A DNA stretch of 64,000 nucleotides from the NCBI RefSeq assembly GCF_963576675.1, contig NC_088910.1, positions 28,088,531-28,152,530 on the forward strand. The letters are read 5' to 3'. The notes beneath the pieces were generated by a model. It saw only the letters and a program-made list of their open reading frames with translations, did no database searches and was not told the origin of the DNA. Made by a program: the position numbers and the translations under genes. Numbering within the stretch: the first letter of the stretch is position 1; every line of letters starts with the position of its first letter. Positions 21,714-32,509 of this stretch are shown here, piece after piece. Source of the DNA: Euphorbia lathyris. Taxonomy: Eukaryota > Streptophyta > Magnoliopsida > Malpighiales > Euphorbiaceae.

Positions 21714-23221
21714 TCAAACCCGTCCAGCTACACTAGATCCCCCATGCTCTTCAGTTGGATAATTTGTGATATCAGTCAAGACTCTCTCATTGGCTGATAA
21801 TTCTCCCAATGGTTTCCCGGTGCTGATCTTCAATGTCTCAATAACAATGTGTGGATCAACAATTGCCCCTGATTCCATACGACTCCTTTTACCACGATTT
21901 TGGACTCCCTCTTGACGCAGTGTGTCCACTGATTGAGTCACTCACATCATTACAGAGCACCCCAAAAACATTCCTAACAATTTTATGTTTCATTTGGTTA
22001 GTATTCATATAGGGAAACTGCTTTCCCCCACCCTGTATTTTGCTTTTAGCAGCAGAGAAGATCAGATTCGGGCCCATATTGAAGGGCAACCCCCCAAAGT
22101 CAGAAGATTTCAACCTTGAGGTACTTGCCATATCTTTAGAGGTGCTAATCTGTATACTCGGACTTGTGTGCACAATGTTTTTTTCTTCCCCTGTGTTAGT
22201 CTTTCCCTTATTTGGCCACCTCTTCTATGCTACCATCATCCAGGGTCCATAGTCCCCTACAGGCTCGCCTCCAACGTTAGCAGGGCCCTTGAGAAAACTA
22301 GAGTCCATGTTTTCAACATTTCTGATCTGAGCTTCAACTCTCATCTGGTCAATTGAAAGAGGCATGGTTGTGTCCCTAGGCGTTTGCATTGCCTTACTGG
22401 TTAGGATATGGGGAGTAGTACATCCCAATATGGTATGACCATATTAGCCACAGTTGGTGCATGCAACATACAACCCCTCATATTCAATGCGATAAGAAGA
22501 ACCATTAACTTCAAACTCGATAATCAATGGCTTTAAAAGACAATTTCAACATAAACCCTTGCGAACCTCCCCCGAGAGCTTTGATTGTATTTTTATCTAC
22601 CTTAACAGCCTTCCCAAGCGAGCTGGCAATTGTCAAAATAAAATCCACATTATAGAGCTGAATTGGCCATTCAGGAAATCCTACCCAAACCAGAGTTGAC
22701 GAGATGGTGGCTGTGGCTGCAACGAAATCATCTGACCACGTGCGAACAATGAGGTAGTGACCCTGCACACTCCAAGGACCCTCTTAGATTACCCTTGCTC
22801 TATCATCTATATTTTCAAACGTGACAAGATAGAAACTGTATCCAATATCCATTATTTCCACTATCCCTGTAGGCTTCCAAATCTCCAATGCCCGGCATTA
22901 TAAAGCAATGAAGCCAATTTTCTCCCCCAAGAGTTTGACAATCAAGGCATCTTTCCAAGGTTTTCCCCATTTTAGCATTAATTCAGGAGCCACTATGAAG
23001 CTTGGTTTTAACGGTTTTTCCATCGATATTGAGACGAGGCCTGTTGCTGCTAAATCAATTGGAGTGCGGTCAACCACCATCGGTCTCACACCGACAATGG
23101 AGTCTCTGTAGGATCTGGGTTCAACGGTGTCCATCTCTTCGGGGGAGCCTCCACCGTCCGACGGAGTCCCATCGTCGGTCATAGGTGGATCGCGGTGTTA
23201 GGTTTCAACGAGAGCGGCCAT
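21714..23221 (-). pseudogene. LINE ORF1 (DUF4283-type, CCHC zinc knuckle), decayed
   Basis: The probable start is ATGGCCGCTCTC at 23221, with an early frameshift. KPWKDALIVKLLGEKIGFIA (around 22930) and EGPWSVQGHYLIVRTWSDDF (around 22770) match the DUF4283 domain that opens plant L1 ORF1 proteins. A zinc knuckle follows near 22410-22470 (CTNCG, stop, YGHTILGC), with a nonsense codon inside it. The Ser/Pro-rich tail runs to the stop at 21714. ORF1 products bind element RNA; this one is broken. Confidence 0.78.
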
Positions 23222-23229
23222 TTACTGAA

Positions 23230-24370
23230 TGTTTTTTAATTACTACAAATCAAAAGAAAATTCTCATCAATTATAGATATTTCCAAATCATGAAAAATAT
23301 CCCAAAACATATTTTTGGAACACATATAGAGCTTTTTACTATTTTAATCCTAATTTTCTAGCTTTTATTAAGTTTTTTAATAGTTAAAAACAAAAATATT
23401 ATTAATAAAAGTCTCATTTATTTCTCAAAAATTCCATAAATATTCAATACTTGGAAGATTATTTTGGAAATATTTGGATAATTATTATAGTTTTCTAAGT
23501 TTTTCTAGCTTTATTGGCTTTTATTTTGAAAAAAATAGAATTTTATTGGTGAAAGCTCTGTTTTCATTCTCAATAATTCCAATAATATTTAAATCAATAT
23601 TCTTCAAATCGGGATTCAATTTGAGGATATTTAGGCAATTGTCATAATTTTTTAAGTTTTTAACTAGCTTTATTAGCTCTTTTATTTCAATAAAAATAGA
23701 ATTTTATCAATCAAAGTCTTATTTCTATTCTCGGAGATTCTAATATCAAATCTGATATTCTTTCCATTCCATTGGAGTACATCTCGATAATATTTAAGTA
23801 ATTATCATAATTTTCTAAGTTTTTACCAGAATAAGCGGGCTTTTTTTTATCAGTAATTATCCCATCTACCATAGCATTTCCGGAACGAAGTAACAAATGT
23901 ATAAGGTTATGAAATATTTCTGGGAATATGTGGATGATTATTATAAAATACTTTGCATTTTATTTCAATAAAAATGTAATATTATTGATAAAAGTCTTAT
24001 TTTCATTCTCAATAATTTCAAGAATATTGAAATCAATATTCTTCAATTCAGAATTCAATTTGAGGATACCTAGGCAAATTATAATGATATTCTAAATTTC
24101 AGTTAGCTTTATTAGCTTTTCAATCAACCAAAACAGAATTTTATCGACGAAAGTCCTATTTTCATTATTGAGGATATCAAATGTGATATTCTTTTCATTG
24201 AAACATACTTCAAGCGTACTTAGGTAATTGTCATAAATTTTTTAGATTTTCACTAAAATGGTATTTTACCAGTAATCATCTCGTCTACTACAGCATTCCT
24301 GTAACAATCGTACAAGGTTATAGAATATTTCTCGAAATATGGGATAGTTATCGTACATACTATATGTCTC
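23230..24370. repeat. degenerate higher-order tandem repeat, about 160-bp monomers
   Basis: Variants of 'TTTCTAAGTTTTTMYTAGCTTTATTRGC', then AATAGAATTTTATYRRTSAAAG, then ATTCTCRATAATTYCAA recur near 23490, 23660, 23810, 23950 and 24090. A longer unit is repeated once: 23820-23930 and 24250-24345 share TTTTACCAG...AATTATCYCRTCTAC and AATATTTCTSGRAATATG, an offset of about 420 bp. There is no coding potential. The monomers are well diverged. Confidence 0.65.
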
Positions 24371-24729
24371 GTAACATAGTTTTCCTAAACTATTTCTTCA
24401 ACACCTTTTGGAAATGTTTTATAAATGATTTGGAGCGACATTCTATTATTTGATCATTAGAAGGTTTTACACCAATTTCTTCATCATTTAAAACCTTGAA
24501 TACATTTCATTCATTGCGTGCTCTTTTCCTCAATGTTATTCGTTGATGCATTCTCTTGTCATGTTTGTATAATTGTCTGAACGAACCCGAGAATCGAAAA
24601 GTCCCGATTTCTCTAAATAAATAACAACTATTGATATATTGTGTTAGCATCATAGTAATTATTTATGGCTGAAAGTGAAGTAGAAATTCATAAAACGAAC
24701 TCATTAAGAGATGTTTAAGATATTCTAAA
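24371..24729. other. intergenic, AT-rich
   Basis: Nothing recognised. Confidence 0.4.
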
Positions 24730-25029
24730 TTACGGTAAAGTAGATAGAAATTCCACGAACTCTTTTTCTGAAAAGTATGGTAGTCTCATTCTGGCGTCTG
24801 CTGTACTAATTATTTCTCGATATATAGTGGAAAAAACCATGTGACGACTCTCATTACTCTTCGAAAATAGACGTTCGTTCCGTTCACCGAAACTCAAAAT
24901 CACAAAATATCGTAAAATATCATCCTTAAGAAGATCCTTTCCTAAAGAAACACAAAGTAGGAAATGGTGACCATGAGAACGGAGTGAGCTCGATAATGGT
25001 AAAGTCAAAAATCCCAAAGGGTAAATCAA
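24730..25029 (-). pseudogene. possible LINE zf-RVT/RNase H linker fragment
   Basis: The minus-strand frame contains FVILSFGERNERLFSKSNES followed by MVFSTIYREIISTADARMRL. The W/F-x-E-R-N-x-R-x-F pattern is typical of the stretch between zf-RVT and RNase H in plant LINEs (compare WIWKERNASCF at about 19000). There is no other LINE landmark beside it, so the call is tentative. Confidence 0.35.
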
Positions 25030-25111
25030 ATAATAAACAATTGTTTTTCGTGTGTGAATTTTCCGCCACTCACAGGCACAAAAGAAGCCCGTAGCAAAAT
25101 CTGTTTTTTTA

Positions 25112-25330
25112 GGATAAATAATTTATTAGCCCCTCCTTTTTATTTAACACACAATTTAGTTCTTATATTTCGAAAAACGCATTATGAGGTCTATATCTTT
25201 TGTCAATATTAACCATTTGGTCCTTTTCTCTATAACTTTTAGATTCTTAACCGTTATATTTTGGTATAAATAGAGAGACATAAAATAGCATAATAACATG
25301 GTCATTTTGTATAGTACTACATAAATGGTC
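25112..25330. mobile_element. one-ended fragment of the intron-3 Mutator MITE family
   Basis: AGGATAAATAATTTATTAGC, then TTTTATTTAACACACAATTT, align with the left half of the MITE at 7566-7888 (GGGTAAATAATTTATTAATC..., TTTTTATCTAACACACTGTT). The opposite terminus is missing. Confidence 0.6.
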
Positions 25331-26293
25331 TAACACTTGTCGAGCCATCTTGGGAGTGCTAAACCAACACACCTTTAATATTTTTTGGAGACAGGGCTGA
25401 AACTGTCATTGATCAGATCAATTTATCAAATACTCAATCAAAATTCTAGGTCAAATGTCCAATTTATCAAATACCTAATCAAATCACCAATTTAGCACTC
25501 TAATTCTTAAATTTTGTGAAAACAGGGGCCTGAACTATATCTGATCACGGAACCAATCATGGTGGTTCCAGTGGCTGGAGAGACCCGGATCCTTATATAT
25601 GCCTCTGACTATGGCTATCTTCAAAATGTACAATTATAAAAGATATGGACAATTAATATTGATAAAAGAAATTAGTAATAGTATGAATGCATTAATGCAT
25701 TGTTGAAGGCAAGACATATAGTGGAGACGACAAACAAGTGTGGGAAATAAGTAAATGTGGTTGAATTCAAATACATTAATTTGTGTGTCTGTTAAAGAAA
25801 GGAAAGCTAGGAGGCAAGGAAAGACATGCAAGCCGCCGCACAGAGACGAGTAGTAGTAATTCTTATAATAACTACCCATAAATAAAATTTATTTGAAGTA
25901 GTAAATTTAAATTAATCCTACCTTTTGCTTTTTGCCTTCTTTTTATAAAAAAAGAAAGGTAGGTTCTCCTCCCCTATATAGGGAGGGGGTCCTTTGTTTG
26001 TGTCTCTTTAAGTAGTCTTTTTCATGATGTTTTCTTGAAATTGTTACCCCAACCCAACATAACATTGCTCTTATTTATTACTTACTTTCTTGTGTAAATT
26101 TTAGGAATTCTTTTTTTAATCCATTATTGTTCTACATTTCCAGGCTTTTAGTTCTTGTTATGTTGTCAGTCATCAGACTCATACCTTTCTGTAATTCTGC
26201 TTCCACTGTTTCCACATTTCAACTTCTACTCATGTTTTTACTTTCTTTCACTTATAAACATTAATTAATGTTGACATATTCCCCTATATTATT
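25331..26293. other. intergenic; inverted repeat near 25936-25985
   Basis: Two nested palindromes occur at 25936-25985: CCTACCTTT...AAAGGTAGG and CTCCCCTATATAGGGAG. No open frame is credible. Confidence 0.4.
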
Positions 26294-26554
26294 CTCCCTC
26301 CGGTCTATAATAAAAGTCTTTTAAAGTTAATGCACACTAATTAAGAAATGCAATTAATTTTAAGTAAAAGACTTTGTTACCCTTGTAATAATTGCATCCA
26401 CTAGTAACTTTATCTATTCCCAAGATAAAAAGTCAACTTAAATAGGGCTATATTTGATAAAAGTAAATTGATATGTATAGATTTAAACAAAATGTCATGT
26501 ATTGTGGAACAAAAAAAACTATCTAGAAAGACTTCTATTGTGGACCGGAGGGAG
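26294..26554. mobile_element. Stowaway-type MITE
   Basis: 261 bp with termini CTCCCTCCGGTCTATAATA and GGACCGGAGGGAG (inverse), followed by TA on the right. These are the classic CTCCCTCCGT-type Stowaway ends of the Tc1/mariner superfamily. The left flank reads TT instead of TA. It is AT-rich inside with no coding capacity. Confidence 0.9.
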
Positions 26555-26999
26555 TACTGCGTTAAGTGTTTTTTTTACTTCATTTAAAATTTTAAATAAT
26601 ATTATCAAACAAGTCAAATCTAGTATATACTTATTAAAATTGTATAAGGGAAGCTGGTGTTCTAACATAATATACAATCAAATACTATATAGGCAAGTAA
26701 TGTGTAGCAACTAGGAATAATATAAATAAGAAAATACTAGTACTTAGGAATTCTTTATACTTAACAATAATTCATATTTATCATTAATTCATTACACTCA
26801 CCCTCAGGCTGAACATGACATTGAAGAACTACTAGCTTATCCGAAAAAAAGAAAATAACTTCTGGCCCAAAGAAACAAAAAGTAGTCCTGACTCAAAGAA
26901 ACAAAAACAACCCCTGGCCCACGGAGTTCACCACACTGATACAGATTGAAAGACGATAGTAAAGGTTTTAATCGTAAACTAATAAAGATGTTTCTTCTC
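26555..26999. other. intergenic
   Basis: A near-duplicate AACTTCTGGCCCAAAGAAACAA / GTCCTGACTCAAAGAAACAA / CCCCTGGCCCACGG lies at 26860-26925. Otherwise nothing is recognised. Confidence 0.4.
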
Positions 27000-28140
27000 T
27001 AACTAAACTAGAAGGAGTGAATCTCAAATAAAAGGTATAACCTTGTTTTCAAATAGTGAGTTGATTTGATTGATAAAAATTGTATATCTTTATAAAAATG
27101 GGAGTTTAAATACTTCCATAAAGACAACGAAATGATAAGAAATACCCCTACTGGGGTTACAATAAAGAAGAGATAAGAAGGGTAAAATAGGTAATACGTA
27201 TAGACAAATAGTACTGAATGTACAATCAAGGACTGTCAGGGTTGTTGGCTGGTTTCCTTCGCAAGGAAGTATCTCGAGGATCTGCCATGAAAGATGAGTC
27301 CTTATATACCCCTAGGATTCGCCGTGATAGAGATAACTTGTGGTACATGGGTTGTTCGTATTGTCCGCCAGAGGTGAGGATCCACCAGGTTGGGCTTGGC
27401 TGATGGATCTAGACAGGATGACCACGTCATTCTCTCTTTCTTTAGAGGAGTTGGACTCAGACCCACTGTTAGCAGTTTTCGAGGGACTATCTTGCTTCCA
27501 CGGACTGAGATCACGGACGTTGAGGGCTGGTGACATCTTGCCGAGCCAATTTGGTAGGGCCATGTGATAGACATTAGCATTTATCTTCTTGCTCACTTTG
27601 TAGGGGCCATACTATCTCGATCGAAGCTTGCTACTTGGGGCATTAACGAGTCTTTCTTTGCTTAAATAAACCATAACCCCGTCCCCAACTTCAAACTGTA
27701 AGTCCATGCGGTGTTCATATGCTTTAGTCTTCAATTTATGGTTTCTCTCCTCAAGAGTTTCCTTCACCTCTTGGTGCATTTGTACATAGTCTCTTGCTAG
27801 CTGGTTGGCGGTTGCGTTCCCTTTATGAAGATAGGCTACATCGAGAGTATGATTCGGAACCTTCTTAAATACTGCCTCAAATGGCGATTTGCCAGTTCCT
27901 GAATGTACAGATCTGTTGTAAGCGAACTCAGCTTGGGCCAAAACTACATCCCACATCATGGGCTTATCTTTACACTTGCTTCGCAGCAAGTTTCCCAAAG
28001 TTCGATTAACTACTTCTGTTTGACCGTCTGTTTATGGATGGGCGGTGGAGATCACGTCAAGTGCATAGCCGCTCTATGGACCCCATCGTCGGGATAAATC
28101 TGATCCATTCTCAGTTTGATTCCCGTTACCCGCTCTACAT
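27000..28140 (-). mobile_element. Ty3/gypsy retrotransposon 3' end remnant
   Basis: Minus orientation: an integrase C-terminus and chromodomain-like tail (28080-27290) is followed by non-coding sequence (27237-27000) with a long T/A-rich stretch that could be 3' LTR. Reverse transcriptase, RNase H and the rest of integrase are absent. The limits are approximate. Confidence 0.65.
27290..28080 (-). pseudogene. Ty3/gypsy integrase C-terminal region, three nonsense sites
   Basis: The minus strand reads ISTAHP, stop, [16 protein letters not shown], then [20 protein letters not shown] and [17 protein letters not shown]. It continues to SSKLRSR, stop, YGPYKVSKKINANVYHM and NWLGKMSPALNVRDLSPW. HPQTDGQTE is the hallmark of gypsy integrases, so the first stop replaces its Gln (CAA to TAA). 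The second stop replaces a Lys. The YGPYKV...ALNVRDLSPW segment is the usual C-terminal fold of plant gypsy polyproteins. Confidence 0.85.
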
Positions 28141-28149
28141 CTTTCTGAA

Positions 28150-28600
28150 CCATCAGAATATTCATATTTATTTCTTGCCTTTAAATAGAAGATATAATAA
28201 TTTCTCGTGATTCTTTGAATAGAAGACGCGATTCTTTCTTTGCCATAATATCATCGTTTCATTTTTCTTTACTAGAATTCCTTCCGTGGACGAAACTAGA
28301 TCTTGTGGAATTGAATATTTGACGATATATTTCGGGTCCAATGATTTGAGCGATACGCATCAGGTTCTTTTTTCCAAGCGCGGAAACTCCTAGATAAAAC
28401 TTGAGAATTCGTTGAATCCTGCGGGGATGGAGCGACAAAAGTTTTGAGAATTCAACAAAAGAACAATTAGAAGATTTTCTAGAAGAAATGCAGAGTTCTG
28501 CTTCTGGTGCGAGTTCGCTTTGAAAAGGGAAGGACCTTTCCTTCTTACAAGCCTTGGTATATCAAATCTCATTTCTTTATTTTGAATGAGTGAATTTATA
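28150..28600 (-). other. segment with a plastid atpB-like 57-bp match
   Basis: At 28334-28390 the minus strand reads GVSALGKKNLMRIAQIIGP. This closely resembles the N-terminus of plastid ATP synthase beta (remembered as GVSTLEKKNLGRIAQIIGP), and the DNA around it has similar character. The flanking sequence on both sides is not atpB that I recognise. It may be a rearranged organelle-DNA insertion. No functional gene is implied. Confidence 0.4.
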
Positions 28601-28647
28601 AGTACATACTACATTTTAAATTTTTTTTATTATGACAGAGCATATAT

Positions 28648-28843
28648 GAGGGCGAGTCTTGACGCAACGGTAAACGTTGTTGTCGTGTGATTATAAGGTC
28701 ACGGGTTCGATTATTAGAAGTGGCCTCTTGCAAAAAAAAATTGGCAAGGAAATGCTTGCTATCAGTACATCCTTGTGGTGGAACCCCTCCCTGGACCCTT
28801 GCTTAAGCGGTGACGGGATAATGCGTCGGACCGCCTTTTTTTT
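28648..28843 (+). mobile_element. tRNA-derived SINE with target duplication
   Basis: 196 bp bounded by TATGACAGAGCATATAT (28631-28647) and TATGACAGAGCAAATAT (28844-28860). The head is tRNA-like: an A-box region at 28659-28672 (TTGACGCAACGGTA) and a B box GGGTTCGATTA at 28703-28713, the internal RNA polymerase III promoter. The tail ends in CCGCC followed by a T run, which can serve as a pol III terminator. Confidence 0.88.
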
Positions 28844-28860
28844 TATGACAGAGCAAATAT

Positions 28861-30049
28861 CTAACAAGAGATTAAAATTAAAATTTTCATCTAAAATCTT
28901 AATTTATTGCAAGAGTATTTTAATGAAACCCAAATTATAAATTACAAAACACTTGATGAATTATTTTTTATTACAAAAACAGTCTTAATTGGGAAATAAA
29001 ACATTTGAGTTAATTAAAATAAGCAAGAGTAAATGGTAAAAAGAAAACACAGAAAGACAAGGAAATGGCATATGAATACCTGATAGAAAACAAGGGGTCT
29101 AGTGAGTGTAGGGCGGCTGATTTCCTTTCCATCATCTGTACATACCCCTATATAGCTTCTCCAGCTAAACCCCCTTTCTTTCTTTCTTTCTTTCTTTCAC
29201 TTTTTACATATTTTTATAGTGTTTATGTTAAATAAAAAGAAAAGTGGACATACACATGCAAAATCACCATTATCATATAAGCTTTTAACAGATAATTGCA
29301 CTTCTTTTTTAGCTCTGAATGAAGTGATGCTCAGCTCAGACTCAGATCAGAGAAGACATGCATGGGCTTTATGTTTATCTATCCATTAAAAGAAGTCTCT
29401 AATAATTAAACCTAATTAAGGATAGTAGCATAACTAGGTTTAGGTTTCTACTCTCAACAAACATGCACTTTGGGATTTGAGTAGGTAGCTCGAGTTCGAA
29501 TCCGCTCAAAACATTAATGAGTCAAACTTGAACTGCTTTTAGTTCGATTATTTTTAATTATTATATGTATTTCATTAATAATTAATTCAAAATAAAATAA
29601 TTGCTCACCATGGACGAAAAAAGAAAATGAGTAAATAGTCATGAACTACTCTCAGCTAACAAAGACTATAATTAGACATTTAACTATTGTGAAAATTAGG
29701 AATTCAAATTAAAGTTCAAAATAGAAACCCTAACAACTAATTAGATTCTCCATCCTAAAATTCTCCTTCTACTATATCATTCACACTAGTAACACTGTTC
29801 TTCTTAGAGTTTGGTCATCATTGTTTTATATAATTTTTTTTTTTTGTAATCATTTAAACTCACTTGAATTATGTTATATGGATGTTATTTTTCAAATGCA
29901 TGTATGAAGAATATGGTTAAAGCTCGGTTTGGCCAAATTCAATCAAAGCAAAGTTCAGTTTGAAATATTAACGAGTTAATACCGAGTTAACATCCTAACT
30001 ATGTTACATTTACTTCAAAAACTGAATAGATAACAACTTATATATATAA
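28861..30049. other. intergenic, with (TTTC)n at 29174-29198
   Basis: A (TTTC)6 microsatellite and AT-rich sequence. No gene is recognised. Confidence 0.5.
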
Positions 30050-30135
30050 CAAAAAAAATGTCTAACCGCACCCATATGTGATTCAAACCCATGACCTTCC
30101 AAGTCATATGTGCTCTCAAATACTAGACTAAGATG
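30050..30135 (-). mobile_element. diverged tRNA-derived SINE fragment
   Basis: The minus strand reads CTTAGTCTAGTATTTGAGAG (A-box region), then AAGGTCATGGGTTTGAATCA (B box). It matches the better-preserved copy at 36115-36262 and is more diverged. Confidence 0.6.
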
Positions 30136-31138
30136 GAAGATAAACATTAACTATTAATCACAAATTGTTTTTGTCAATATGTTACTAATATAGTTACAAA
30201 TAACAAATAAAAACAAATCTATAAAAACAAATCTACCGAAGTTTTTCAGTTTACGGAAGTTTTTCGGTTTATCAATAAATTTATTAAACAATAGTTAAAC
30301 AAATTTTTTTTCAAACTTCCAATAATGTATAAACTAAATGGATCCTGTCTAGAAATATTATGGTTAAAACTTGCACCATTTAATTATGGTTAAAATGTGA
30401 TCATCCTTTTACCTTGTATAAATAGTTTTTTTTTTTTTATTATTATTATTTAAGAAATTTTAGTAAAGACAGGTGATGAGGATTCTATGGGCGGGGGAAG
30501 AGGTTCTCTCGTTTGCAATCATATACCAATCAAGTTAAATTATTAAGTTGACCTATTATTCATCATAGGTAAATAATTTATTACTCTTTTGAATTTTTTA
30601 TTTGATATATTGATTATATTTATATTTTAATAATAATTGAGCTTCATATTCATTTGTAATTCTCAATAAGCCACGATACATAAAATTTAACTTTTTTATT
30701 TTTTCTAAAATTTATCCAATTTTTCAATTCGGGGTTTGTCATGTACTCTTTAAATGAATCATCTTTCAATTAAATTTTTTTACTATGTTAGGACTCGAAC
30801 TCCACATCTAATGTAAATAATTTAAGATCATTAACCACTCAAACCAATTTTAATTGACATTTGATTTGAAAAACCTTTATAGATATACACCAAATCATCA
30901 TGTTTATAACTAGTGTATTTTTGGGATACAAATACCAAATACATACTCATACCCATTATATAATTAGCATAGGGCTGCCCATTTGCATTTAATAAACATG
31001 AGTTGCATAAATAGTTTTTCTTGAAAAAACAAATGTTTTAAAAACTGAAATAAATTTACAATGGAATTAGAAGTCAATAAATTCTCATAATATATAAATC
31101 CATATATCAAAAAATAAGAAATTGATTTAATACAATAA
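30136..31138. other. intergenic, AT-rich
   Basis: The only structure is a possible third tRNA-like fragment at 30785-30850 (minus: GGTTTGAGTGGTTAATGATC ... GAGTTCGAGTCCTAAC). No gene. Confidence 0.35.
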
Positions 31139-31396
31139 TCTATATATAATATAAAACAGTAACGATAGAGCTGAGGTGTCACTTCCTCCTTTTTTATTGA
31201 TAAAAAATATAATATAATATATAATATATTAATTTTAATTATATTATTATATTTATCTATAAAAAGATTATTTAAAGTAAATGTGAAAATAAAATAATAA
31301 TATTTAATTTATATAGCACTTTTATATCATTAATTGTAATTATTAGATTATATTTTTGTTAATATTTATATGTTAAGATGAATCCGTGCATCTATA
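31139..31396 (+). mobile_element. short non-autonomous Helitron, copy 1 (3' end lost)
   Basis: It starts with TCTATATATAATATAAAACA after an A and runs to CCGTGCATC. There it lacks the second half of the 3' hairpin and the CTAG end and passes directly into copy 2. The two copies are about 98% identical by eye. Confidence 0.75.
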
Positions 31397-31668
31397 TCTA
31401 TATATAATATAAAACAGTAACGATAGAGCTGAGGTGTCACTTCCTCCTTTTTTACTGATAAAAAATATAATATAATATATACTATATTAATTTTAATTAT
31501 ATTATTATATTTATCTATAAAAAGATTATTTAAAGTAAATGTGAAAATAAAATAATAATATTTAATTTATATAGCACCTTTATATCATTAATTGTAATTA
31601 TTAGATTATATTTTTATTAATATTTATATGTTAAGATGAATCCGTGCATCGCACGGGCCAAAAACTAG
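31397..31668 (+). mobile_element. short non-autonomous Helitron, copy 2 (complete)
   Basis: 272 bp from TCTATATATAATATAAAACA to CTAG followed by T. A 3' hairpin CCGTGC-AT-GCACGG sits about 10 bases before the CTAG. This is the structure of plant Helitrons (5' TC, 3' hairpin, CTRR, insertion between A and T). There are no terminal inverted repeats or target duplication. The same ends occur on the longer Helitron at 44094-46203. Confidence 0.85.
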
Positions 31669-31961
31669 TTAAGATTAAAATTAATACACAATTTAACATT
31701 ACATACACAAATATCACATGCTTTCATAGTTTAGCCTATCTTTATCATCAACATTGTTAATTCTTTTGATAAAGTGAAGAAGTTTCATGTATTTAACTAT
31801 TTAATTCGTAATATAAAATATATATTTATATTATTGATATTAAATCGGATCCGGTTCATGAGTTGCGGTTAACCTGGCTGATTCAATCTGTTCAGCTTGA
31901 TTTAAGAGCATATAAAAATGGTTAATTTAAAAAAAAACATTGTATGTTCACGTTTTTACAG

Positions 31962-32490
31962 ATTGGTATATGTGATTTTTTTTTGTCCAAAAACAAGCGT
32001 GTGTTTTGCATTGTTAGCATAACCAAGGCAAAACCTTTAACTCTGTTTAAATATAGTGGACTTTGAAATGTTAGAATCAATATTTAAACCATATCTTTGT
32101 TTCGGTACATGTGATTTTTTTGTCCAAAAATAAACATGTGATTTGCGTCGTTAGCAGAATTAATGCAAAAGCTTTAACTCTATTAAAATATAGGAGACTT
32201 TGAAAAGTCATAATCAATATTTAAATTAGAATTTCCAAAATTTTCATAATTCTAGAATTTTAGAAACAGAATTCCAATTTTGGAATTCCATGTCGTTTCT
32301 AGAATCCGAAAATAGAAAAAAATAATATGAAGAAAGAGAGTAGAAGAAAAAAAGTCAAAACTTTTTTTTTCTAAAAATATCCTCTGCCATGTCACTGTTT
32401 CAACCGTGTTAAGGCATTTGTCTTGTGTTAATAGCGCAAAGCACATTATTTGTTTTAGGACAAAAAAACCACAAGTACCTATATGCAAAA
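31962..32490. repeat. two tandem units plus one inverted unit (foldback-like)
   Basis: TTGGTATATGTGATTTTTTT, then TGTCCAAAAACAAGCG (from 31962), is repeated as TTCGGTACATGTGATTTTTT, TGTCCAAAAATAAACA (from 32100), a period of about 138 bp. At 32385-32480 the same block returns inverted (complement: GGTACTTGTGGTTTTTTTGT, CCTAAAACAAATAATGTGCT). A 22-base poly(A) follows. It is probably a decayed transposon with inverted arms. Confidence 0.6.
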
Positions 32491-32509
32491 AAAAAAAAAA
32501 AAAAAAACC

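Larger units (their letters stand above)
18227..23227 (-). mobile_element. L1-type LINE, internally deleted and interrupted
   Basis: The element reads on the minus strand: 5' end near 23227, ORF1, endonuclease, then a jump to the zinc-finger/RNase H end and poly(A) (T run 18227-18239). Near-identical flanks AATGTTTTTAATT (18214-18226) and AATGTTTTTTAATT (23228-23241) fit a target duplication. The reverse-transcriptase core is missing between 19400 and 19350. A 1547-bp insertion (19694-21240) interrupts the endonuclease. Stops and frameshifts are scattered, so it is dead. Confidence 0.85.

Noticed and set aside
25634..25879. 81-codon minus-strand frame
   Set aside because: AT-rich, no motif, no splice sites or neighbours to support it.
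28677..28940. 87-codon plus-strand frame
   Set aside because: It lies within and past the SINE. The tRNA-like boxes and target duplication explain the sequence better.
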